A stretch of DNA of 12,989 nucleotides, from assembly GCA_013002925.1 (NCBI GenBank), contig JABDLQ010000116.1:1-12989 (forward strand), written 5' to 3'. The DNA comes from Gammaproteobacteria bacterium. Its GTDB lineage: Bacteria > Pseudomonadota > Gammaproteobacteria > Steroidobacterales > SZUA-146. The notes beneath the pieces were generated by a model. The model made no database searches. It was not told where the DNA came from and saw only the letters and a program-made list of their open reading frames with translations. Positions 7,818-12,989 of the stretch are shown here, in pieces. Each line of letters opens with the position of its first letter. Position 1 is the stretch's first letter. Both the position numbers and the translations under genes were made by a program.

Positions 7818-7989
7818 ATTTGCCTGTTGGGCTACCCCAGGGTTGTGCAGTTACAGAGATTACAGGCTTTTTCTGCAGGACAGAATAGCGCCCACATGGC
7901 GGGAGGGCAAAGCCTGTCGGCACCAGTTTGCCAAGTGCAACTGAATCCCCGGCAACCAACCGTCGACCACAACAATAGCCTTAGTCGAT

Positions 7990-8017
7990 CAGAATCGTTT
8001 GCCATTAGCCGATTCTG
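7990..8017. repeat. Spaced inverted repeat upstream of the nucleosidase gene
   Basis: CAGAATCG (7990-7997) and CGATTCTG (8010-8017) are perfect 8-base inverted arms separated by 12 bases, so the arm centres are 20 bases apart, about two helical turns. It lies about 170-200 bases before the nucleosidase start. It could be an operator for a dimeric regulator or an RNA stem-loop. Confidence 0.5.
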
Positions 8018-8072
8018 TACAAGACCAGCCCCAACCCCGCTTTAGCGCGTCAGACTCACCTGCATGTACCGC

Positions 8073-8098
8073 AAAAAAAAACGCCCCTGGCGGGGCGC
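8073..8098 (-). terminator. Intrinsic terminator of the GH16 gene
   Basis: Read on the minus strand, a 6-base GC stem (CGCCCC/GGGGCG, arms at 8092-8097 and 8082-8087) with a 4-base loop is followed directly by nine T (complement of A 8073-8081). It lies about 35 bases after the GH16 stop. Confidence 0.9.
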
Positions 8099-8130
8099 TT
8101 TGTCCGTTTCTAACATCGTCAAATTTCGCG

Positions 8131-9858
8131 TTACTCGCTCACTGCCCCGGGGCCAGGTGTGCCCAGAAACATCGTTTGTATCAGTCCGATGTCAAGAAAA
8201 TTCACTGCGCCGTCACTGTTAAAATCCGCGACTGGATCGGCCGATAAAAACAGTCCGCTAAAAATCCCCATATCCAGAAAATTCACGACATTGTCGTTAT
8301 TCAGATCCGGATCACAGAGATTGCCGAAACCATCATCATCGGCATCAATTTGATCGGCATTGGGCACGTCGGAGCAATTGTCCAGTGAATCAGAGATACC
8401 ATCACCATCACCGTCGACTATGAACGACCAGAAATCCGTGTCGAAATTGGCGTTGGAGCCGCTGGTCGCGATAATGGCAAAAACGATGCTGACCAGCTGC
8501 CCGTTGCCCCCCGCGCCCGCATCCAGCACGCCGTTGCCACCAAAGTGATATCCGTTGTCATCATAAAAACTGCTCAACGGTATTTCGATTTTCTGCCAGC
8601 CACCACCGGCAACCGCACAAGATCCTGCCGGACCAACCGAACAAATATATTGAAATTCGTCATCAGCACCATCCGGAGGAGAAGCGATGGCGTTGTCGCC
8701 ATTGTCGTCATCCTGCAGATTGATTTCTATATTATAGGCCTGACCAGCCGCAGGGTTTATCCAGAAACTGAAATGCGTTACGTCGTTCAGATCGGTGGGG
8801 AAGTTGCGCCCGAAACCGCCGGCAAAGCCGGTTGCTCCGCCCGTTCCCCAACCGCTCCACAACGCCCAGGAACCACCGTCAAATGGCGGCACACGCATGC
8901 TCTGCGCACCGATGTCGCCACCCCCGACACTGCCACCAAAGGAAAACCAGCCATTATCAAACGGTGCCGCGTGCTCCATATCGTCAAAGACCCGGTCTCC
9001 GGATGACGGCACAGTGGCGGGCAGTTCGTAGACGCGCACATAATCAATTTCGAAATCCATCGGGAAAATTGTAGAACCGTCAGCATTACCCGGCAGGTTT
9101 CCCCCTACGGCCAGATTCAACAGCAAATGAAAATCGACATCGAACGGTGCGGGAAACGGGCCATTTGTGCTGTACCAACTGGTTTTTACAGAGTACAGCA
9201 CATCATCGATATACCAACGAATTGAACCTTGCTGCCACTCCACCGCATAGGTATGAAACTCTCCATTCGCGGAACCTGCCGGCAGATAATACGATCCCCC
9301 TGACGACGTGTTATCCGGATAACTGCCCCCATAATGAAGGGTCCCCAGGATGCGATCCGGCTGATCGCCGGTCGATTCCATGATGTCGATTTCACCGCTG
9401 GCTGCCCAAATTCCATAGATCGATGGATCTGTCGGCAGCATCCAGAATGCAGGCCACATACCCTGACTGACCGGCAGGCGTGCACGCATTTCAAACCGTC
9501 CGTATGTCCAGTCACCTTTGCCCTTGCTGCGGATGCGCGCCGATGAATACCCGAAGAAACCCACCCCGTCGTTTTTTGCCGTTATCTTCAACGTGCCGTC
9601 TGACACCGTGGTGTTGTTGGTGGTGTAATACTGTTGTTCGTTGTTACCCCAACCAAACGGCAAACCATACGAAGTGCCGGTGCCCACCATGTGCGTCCAT
9701 TTGGTCAGATCGAGCGACGACCCGTCAAACTCGTCTGCCCACACCAGGGGGCAATCCGGATCCGCGACACAACTGGCCTGAGCGGTGCCTGAAAACAGCA
9801 GGCTTACAGCCAGAAGGGCCAACATCGATTTAAGCATTAAAATAATTTTCATCTTCAT
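8131..9858 (-). CDS. Secreted GH16 beta-1,3-glucanase (laminarinase) with TSP3 and dockerin-like modules
   Basis: A secreted endo-beta-glucanase of glycoside hydrolase family 16, probably cutting laminarin-type beta-1,3-glucans. Residues are numbered from a possible GTG at 9867; the preferred start is ATG 9858 (residue 4), which gives a clean signal peptide ending at AQA (29-31). No strong Shine-Dalgarno sequence fixes the choice. The GH16 domain (about 40-282) has the catalytic motif GEIDIMES, with Glu159 as nucleophile, Asp161, and Glu164 as acid/base; the extra Met is the laminarinase-type bulge. Residues 290-484 form a Gly/Asp-rich, jelly-roll-like domain, possibly carbohydrate-binding. 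Residues 485-519 are thrombospondin type 3 calcium repeats (Cys498, Cys518). Residues 521-568 hold two EF-hand-like repeats (NNDNVVNFLD, NSDGAVNFLD), as in dockerins, then PGPGAVSE. The gene lies 116 bases after the jelly-roll gene, behind its terminator. Confidence 0.94.
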   Translation of the reverse strand: MKMKIILMLKSMLALLAVSLLFSGTAQASCVADPDCPLVWADEFDGSSLDLTKWTHMVGTGTSYGLPFGWGNNEQQYYTTNNTTVSDGTLKITAKNDGVGFFGYSSARIRSKGKGDWTYGRFEMRARLPVSQGMWPAFWMLPTDPSIYGIWAASGEIDIMESTGDQPDRILGTLHYGGSYPDNTSSGGSYYLPAGSANGEFHTYAVEWQQGSIRWYIDDVLYSVKTSWYSTNGPFPAPFDVDFHLLLNLAVGGNLPGNADGSTIFPMDFEIDYVRVYELPATVPSSGDRVFDDMEHAAPFDNGWFSFGGSVGGGDIGAQSMRVPPFDGGSWALWSGWGTGGATGFAGGFGRNFPTDLNDVTHFSFWINPAAGQAYNIEINLQDDDNGDNAIASPPDGADDEFQYICSVGPAGSCAVAGGGWQKIEIPLSSFYDDNGYHFGGNGVLDAGAGGNGQLVSIVFAIIATSGSNANFDTDFWSFIVDGDGDGISDSLDNCSDVPNADQIDADDDGFGNLCDPDLNNDNVVNFLDMGIFSGLFLSADPVADFNSDGAVNFLDIGLIQTMFLGTPGPGAVSE

Positions 9859-9901
9859 GTGAATCACAGGCTACTGTTTGCCTAATCCCCGGCAGCTAAA
9901 T

Positions 9902-9932
9902 AAAAAAGGCGCCCCGGCATCACCGGGGCGCC
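9902..9932 (-). terminator. Strong intrinsic terminator between the jelly-roll and GH16 genes
   Basis: On the minus strand a perfect 10-base stem (GGCGCCCCGG/CCGGGGCGCC, arms at 9923-9932 and 9908-9917) with a 5-base loop is followed by six T (complement of A 9902-9907). It starts about 43 bases after the upstream stop. Only about 43 bases separate it from the GH16 start, leaving little room for a full promoter. Confidence 0.92.
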
Positions 9933-9974
9933 ACACTTTGTTTCAGGCAATCATAAGATTCCCTGGTTCTTTCC

Positions 9975-10949
9975 CTAGTTACAACCGGCCGCGCTAGGTC
10001 CCGGAGGCTGCAGATAGTAGCTGGTCAAAATCGCATAGTCACCGAAATTTACCGCGCCGCTGGCATTATGATCAAACAGTGGATTGGTGCCCAGGTACTC
10101 AGCCGGGAACAAGCTGATATCACCAAAATTAACCACACAATTGTTATCAAAATCAGCATCACAGCGATTACCAATCAGATCACCATCAGTATCTTCCTGA
10201 CCCGGATTGGCCAGGTCGGTGCAATTGTCAGTCGTATTACCCACACCATCACCGTCTGAGTCCACATCTTCTGCAAGCGTTATGTTGTCGTAGAAGTTGC
10301 CGGACGGTACGTAATTAGTCGTGGTCGTGGAGAACCCAAACTGGAATCTCTGACCCACCAACTCGGGGATGATCTCAAGAAACAGAGAGTACCTGCCCCA
10401 CGTGGCGGGTAAGTCGCTGGTGTCCAGGGTGAGGTTGTTGGTTGCGTTATTAAAATCATCAATGGTTCTGATAAACGCGTCCGCGATGGAAGGCGCCACA
10501 ATGTTGCCCCTCTTGGCATCGAAGGTGAACACCCAGGTCTTGCCGACATCTGCAGCACCAATTACCAATTGCCGAAAAACTGTGGCTTCCACCAGGTTGC
10601 CTGCATCGTGCTCACCGGTGTTGTTGTAATCATTATAAATTACCAGCTGATTCGCTCCCTGGTCGGGACCGCCTTCACCAACTGCGACACCTGAAAACCC
10701 AGTACCATCGTTGGGTGCCGGAAACACGCCACCGTAGTTATACAGGAAGGCTCCGGTAGTCCCGTCATAAACGGCTCCAAAAACCCCCCAGAAATCACTC
10801 GACAGCGCACTGGGATCGTCCGGATCCATGCCTTCGAAGTCCTGACTGTAGGGCGCAATGTCTGCTTTGGCCGACATCGCCAGCGCCACGCAGCCCGCGA
10901 TCATCAGAATCTTTAATGAGCGCCAGGCGCCCGCATATGAATCAACCAT
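9975..10949 (-). CDS. Secreted jelly-roll-like protein with TSP3 repeats and dockerin-like C-terminus
   Basis: A 324-residue exported protein. ATG 10949 is chosen over an upstream in-frame ATG (10982) because GAGGGG (complement of 10957-10962) sits 7 bases before it and a signal peptide follows at once (SLKILMIAGCVALAMSAKA, residues 11-29). Residues about 34-226 (SQDFEG through NFYDNITL) look like a beta-sandwich glycan- or surface-binding domain; no catalytic motif is seen. Residues 229-264 are thrombospondin type 3 calcium repeats (Cys243, Cys263). Residues 266-313 hold two EF-hand-like, dockerin-type repeats (DNNCVVNFGD, NASGAVNFGD), followed by PPGPSAAGCN. An extra cysteine pair (271 and 323) could clasp the ends of this module. 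It has two LacI-type operators upstream and GH16 downstream. A role as glycan-binding or surface partner of the enzyme is inferred. Confidence 0.85.
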   Translation of the reverse strand: MVDSYAGAWRSLKILMIAGCVALAMSAKADIAPYSQDFEGMDPDDPSALSSDFWGVFGAVYDGTTGAFLYNYGGVFPAPNDGTGFSGVAVGEGGPDQGANQLVIYNDYNNTGEHDAGNLVEATVFRQLVIGAADVGKTWVFTFDAKRGNIVAPSIADAFIRTIDDFNNATNNLTLDTSDLPATWGRYSLFLEIIPELVGQRFQFGFSTTTTNYVPSGNFYDNITLAEDVDSDGDGVGNTTDNCTDLANPGQEDTDGDLIGNRCDADFDNNCVVNFGDISLFPAEYLGTNPLFDHNASGAVNFGDYAILTSYYLQPPGPSAAGCN

Positions 10950-10956
10950 CTTGTTT

Positions 10957-10962
10957 CCCCTC
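10957..10962 (-). promoter_or_regulatory. Ribosome binding site that fixes the jelly-roll gene start
   Basis: GAGGGG on the minus strand, 7 bases before ATG 10949. The alternative upstream ATG at 10982 has no comparable site. Confidence 0.75.
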
Positions 10963-11016
10963 ATATCGTTTGTGAATAACATCCAAAACCATTCAGCTTT
11001 TTCTTGTTTTTATTTC

Positions 11017-11030
11017 CCCGCCGGAGCGGG
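11017..11030 (-). other. Small GC hairpin in the leader of the jelly-roll gene
   Basis: CCCGC/GCGGG arms (11017-11021 and 11026-11030) with a 4-base loop lie about 70 bases before ATG 10949. On the minus strand an A-rich stretch follows, not a T-run, so it is not an intrinsic terminator in the gene's direction. It may be a leader stabiliser, or chance. Confidence 0.35.
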
Positions 11031-11148
11031 CCTCGTCCAAATTCATGCTGGTTTTTAAAAACCGAGCAGACATCCTAACCGAATCAGCGCCCGGCATTTC
11101 CGTCATTGGACATAAATACCGAAAGAAGCATTTTCTGAGCCCTAATGC

Positions 11149-11162
11149 TGACAACGTTGTCT
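11149..11162. promoter_or_regulatory. LacI-type operator, proximal copy, upstream of the jelly-roll gene
   Basis: TGACAACGTTGTCT contains a perfect 12-base palindrome GACAACGTTGTC (11150-11161) with central CG, identical to the core of the site at 11389-11404. It lies about 200 bases before ATG 10949. Its centre is 241 bases from the distal copy. Confidence 0.75.
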
Positions 11163-11375
11163 ATTTTGCCTCAAGGCCGCTATGCCGGATTCTGCATTTC
11201 ATCGGTTACAGCATCCGGGCGTCAGTCCGTTTGGGCAGGTGATCATTGCTTATTACAACGAATTACACTCATAAGACACTGGAATTGTGAACATTATGTC
11301 CAGAAACCCTGCCGTAAAACACCACAGATATCTTTCGCTGGGTGTTTCAAATTATTACAATCTTGTTTGTTAAGA

Positions 11376-11404
11376 AGATTACTGCGAATTGACAACGTTG
11401 TCAA
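11376..11404 (-). promoter_or_regulatory. Candidate promoter of the jelly-roll/GH16 genes, overlapped by operator
   Basis: On the minus strand a consensus -35 TTGACA (complement of 11399-11404) is followed after 17 bases by TAATCT (complement of 11376-11381), a weak -10. The -35 is the right half of the perfect operator palindrome, so a bound LacI-type repressor would block the promoter. This would leave a leader of about 420 bases containing the second operator, which is long; another start site nearer the gene may exist. Confidence 0.45.
11389..11404. promoter_or_regulatory. Perfect 16-base LacI-type operator, distal copy
   Basis: TTGACAACGTTGTCAA is a perfect palindrome centred on CG. It matches the site before the symporter (5342-5357) at 15 of 16 bases and the proximal site (11149) through its 12-base core. 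These are the only three such sites found in the window, all intergenic, and a LacI-family gene is present. The assignment to that protein is inferred. Confidence 0.82.
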
Positions 11405-11458
11405 CCACAAGATGAATGTCAGGCGGTTTCTATGGAAAGCTCCATGAATACCCTTGCC

Positions 11459-11850
11459 TGATTTCCCTGCGGTTTCCATGGACCGATTTCCCTGAATCCT
11501 CTCGAATCCTCTGTTAATCCTCTGGACATAATCCTCTGGACAGGCACGGTGGATTCATCGAATTCTTTAGACAGGCACAACTCCCAGAACCCTCTGAGAA
11601 TCCTCTGGACGAGAATCCTCTGGACGAGAATCCTCTGGACAGGCACGAATCCTCTCTCTCGTGTGAATTCATTGGACGCGGAATTTATTGGACAGGCACA
11701 ACTCCCGCTCGGGAATTTATTGGACGGAATTTATTGGACAGGCACAACTCCCTCGAATCCTCTGGACAGGCACTGAATTCTTTGTGAATTCTTTGGACAG
11801 GCACAAATCCCTGGGCACAACTCCCTTTTGGACAGGCACAACCCCCTGTG
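11459..11850 (+). repeat. Mosaic repeat array B built from short interchangeable words
   Basis: Eight copies of GGACAGGCAC, one reading AGACAGGCAC, start at 11538, 11569, 11637, 11690, 11736, 11764, 11795 and 11830. Most are preceded by a nine-base word of the form GAAT-N4-T: GAATTTATT (11681, 11713, 11727), GAATTCTTT (11560, 11775, 11786), GAATTCATT (11665) or forms containing AATCCTCT (nine copies, 11495 to 11756). Four are followed by, or lie near, AACTCCC (11579, 11700, 11746, 11819). A 15-base unit GAGAATCCTCTGGAC is repeated in tandem near 11597-11640. All words are on the plus strand. Protein frames through it are artefacts of the repeat. It lies in the divergent region between the jelly-roll and DUF885 genes, and its words recur in array A (5081-5300). 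Confidence 0.85.
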
Positions 11851-11913
11851 CCAACACTCAACAACTAGTAAGCAAACTGCTTAACATTCCCTGGAAAGGC
11901 AGTCAGTAGTAAA

Positions 11914-11934
11914 ATTCCCGATTCCCGAATCCCG
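11914..11934 (+). repeat. Three tandem 7-base repeats (ATTCCCG)
   Basis: ATTCCCG at 11914 and 11921 is followed by AATCCCG at 11928. This is a small slippage-type tandem repeat just beyond array B and about 90 bases before the DUF885 start. Confidence 0.6.
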
Positions 11935-12020
11935 TACTCAGCGACCTTTTGCCGTTCTATCGCGTCTTTATGATCACCACTGGCTGCATTTCTGCGGCCA
12001 CCTATCTACCAGGGGGAAAA

Positions 12021-12971
12021 ATGACTTATTTCAAAAATGCCGTAACCGGTTGGTTTCTTTGCATGTTATTTATGCAGGCGGCCGCAGCAGACGCTGTAAA
12101 AAGCAGCGACGACTGGGTTGCCATGAGTAATAAAAATGCCCAGATCGTGCTCGAGATTTTTGCCAAATACGGGCCTGAGGGTGCAGCTAGTCTGGGCGTC
12201 GACGGACTTGATGAAGAAATTTTTGATCTGAACCCAAAGATCTATGAGCGCTCCATGGCCGACACTCGCAAGATACTGAAACAATTGCAAAAGCGCCACG
12301 ACAAGGAAGACCATCCGATAGTTCAGCAGGATTTAAAAATATTAATCAAATCGCTGAACGACAATTTAGTCTCTAGCGAGCTGGACCGGGAAAACATGCT
12401 GCCCTACTTTAATATGACGCAGACTATATTTCGGGGAACCCGGGCACTGCTCGATCCGCAGATTCCCGAAGAGCGCTACCCGGCCGTGATTACCCGACTG
12501 CAGCGGTATGCCGGCATGGAGCGCGGATATAAGCCAATTACCGAGCTTGCCAAGGCCCGCACCCGGGAACGCTTTAAAGTGAAAGGCCTGACCGGTCCTT
12601 ATAAGGGTGAAGTTGAACAGGACCTCGAGCGGGCCCAGACGTTTATCACAGAAATCGAAAAGCTGCTGACCGATAATGATCTCGATGGCTGGCAGCCAGC
12701 GTGGACTAAACTGAAGCGGCAACTCACGGACTACAACGACTGGGTACGGGCAGAAATTCTGCCGCGCGCGCGGGCTGACTTTCGCCTGCCGGCCGTGATG
12801 TATCAGGATGCATTGACAAACTGGGGCGTGGACGCCTCTCCACAAGACCTGATTCAGACGGCAACCGCCGGCTACATGGACATTCGCAATGAAATGGTGG
12901 CACTCGCACCTTGGTCGCAAAGCAAAAAGGCTATGAAACCAATGATTATCGAACCGTCATCCGCCGCCTGA
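12021..12971 (+). CDS. DUF885-family exported protein, frame broken near 12909
   Basis: The N-terminal half of a DUF885-family protein, whose members are usually near 550-600 residues and mostly uncharacterised, some annotated as metallopeptidase-like. ATG 12021 is preferred over the in-frame ATG at 11949 because AGGGGG (12011-12016) lies just before it and a signal peptide follows (TGWFLCMLFMQAAAADA), so the product is exported. The mature part is helix-rich, with charged segments such as DTRKILKQLQKRHDKEDHPI, LLDPQIPEERY and VEQDLERAQTFITEIEKLL. The HExxH-type region expected further on would lie beyond the window. The frame ends at TGA 12969-12971 after 316 residues, with an unrelated-looking tail (from Trp298), while the -1 frame continues with family-like sequence from 12911. 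A one-base deletion or sequencing error near 12909-12913 is likely. Confidence 0.8.
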   Translation: MTYFKNAVTGWFLCMLFMQAAAADAVKSSDDWVAMSNKNAQIVLEIFAKYGPEGAASLGVDGLDEEIFDLNPKIYERSMADTRKILKQLQKRHDKEDHPIVQQDLKILIKSLNDNLVSSELDRENMLPYFNMTQTIFRGTRALLDPQIPEERYPAVITRLQRYAGMERGYKPITELAKARTRERFKVKGLTGPYKGEVEQDLERAQTFITEIEKLLTDNDLDGWQPAWTKLKRQLTDYNDWVRAEILPRARADFRLPAVMYQDALTNWGVDASPQDLIQTATAGYMDIRNEMVALAPWSQSKKAMKPMIIEPSSAA

Positions 12972-12989
12972 AGGAGGAGACTGTCAATG
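12911..12989 (+). other. Continuation of the DUF885 coding sequence in another frame (partial)
   Basis: Codons starting at 12911 read LVAKQKGYETNDYRTVIRRL and then KEETVN, open to the window end. A K-G-Y/W-x-x-x-DYR-x-VIR-x-LK segment is what follows the 'EMxALA' helix in DUF885 proteins, so this is the true continuation of the gene upstream. Restoring one base in CACCTTGG (12907-12914) would join EMVALAP to LVAKQKGY. Confidence 0.7.

Larger units (their letters stand above)
7818..8130. other. 313-base intergenic region between GH16 and nucleosidase genes
   Basis: On the minus strand this stretch follows the GH16 gene and precedes the nucleosidase gene. It contains the GH16 terminator (8073-8098) and a spaced inverted repeat (7990-8017), and should hold the nucleosidase promoter, though no convincing -35/-10 pair was found. 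Nothing suggests a further gene. Confidence 0.55.

Noticed and set aside
10950..10982. Start of the jelly-roll protein at ATG 10982
   Set aside because: The 11 extra residues precede the signal peptide with polar sequence, and the good ribosome binding site lies inside this stretch, pointing to ATG 10949.
11459..11850. CRISPR array in region B
   Set aside because: Repeat words are 7-10 bases with variable short gaps and mixed order, unlike repeat-spacer regularity.
11549..11909. Open frames through 11549-11909 with ILWTRILWTR-like peptides, and the opposite frame with VQRILVQRIL
   Set aside because: These are direct readings of the 15-base repeat, which is a multiple of three and so stays open in several frames. 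This is not evidence of a protein.
11949..12020. Start of the DUF885 protein at ATG 11949
   Set aside because: No ribosome binding site precedes it, while AGGGGG and a signal peptide support ATG 12021.
12971..12989. New gene starting at ATG 12987 after AAGGAGG
   Set aside because: The Shine-Dalgarno-like bases encode Leu-Lys-Glu-Glu in the -1 frame continuation of the DUF885 gene, which explains them. The window ends before a separate gene could be shown.

Overview
The window looks like part of a marine, sodium-dependent gammaproteobacterial chromosome. This is an inference from protein style: an SGLT-type Na+/sugar symporter, an NhaC-type antiporter, a possible SLC13-type Na+/anion symporter, and a secreted GH16 laminarinase with thrombospondin type 3 and dockerin-like calcium modules. 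No RNA gene, transposase, phage gene or CRISPR array is visible.

Layout. At the left edge (1-143, minus) is the N-terminus of a probable DASS/SLC13 transporter. A 771-base stretch without a gene separates it from an NhaC-family antiporter (915-2786, plus). Next come a LacI-family regulator (2898-3929, plus) and a convergent glucokinase (3926-4912, minus) that overlap by 4 bases. A 642-base divergent intergenic region follows, with short tandem repeats, a LacI-type operator and a second palindrome. It leads into an SGLT-type sugar symporter (5555-7180, plus). A nucleosidase of the MTA/SAH nucleosidase superfamily (7185-7817, minus) converges on the symporter with a 4-base gap. Then, all on minus, come a secreted GH16 beta-glucanase (8131-9858) and a secreted jelly-roll-like protein (9975-10949). 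Each of these two genes is followed by a strong intrinsic terminator. A second large divergent region (10950-12020) holds two more copies of the LacI-type operator and a long mosaic of short interchangeable repeat words. At the right edge is a DUF885-family protein (from 12021) whose reading frame appears to be broken near 12909.

How it fits together. The secreted GH16 enzyme would cut laminarin-like beta-1,3-glucan outside the cell. The co-oriented jelly-roll protein carries the same C-terminal calcium module and probably helps bind or display glycan or protein. The SGLT symporter would import released glucose with Na+, and glucokinase would make glucose 6-phosphate. The LacI regulator is the natural candidate to read TTGACAACGTTGTCAA-like operators, which occur once before the symporter and twice before the jelly-roll/GH16 genes. 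A TonB receptor and GH3/GH17 enzymes, usual for such loci, are not in the window.

The most unusual structures are: (1) two intergenic arrays sharing the decamer GGACAGGCAC, both on the promoter-distal side of an operator-bearing promoter; (2) matched dockerin-like tails on two neighbouring secreted proteins with no cohesin in view; (3) a strong terminator inside the jelly-roll/GH16 pair; (4) the frame break in the DUF885 gene.
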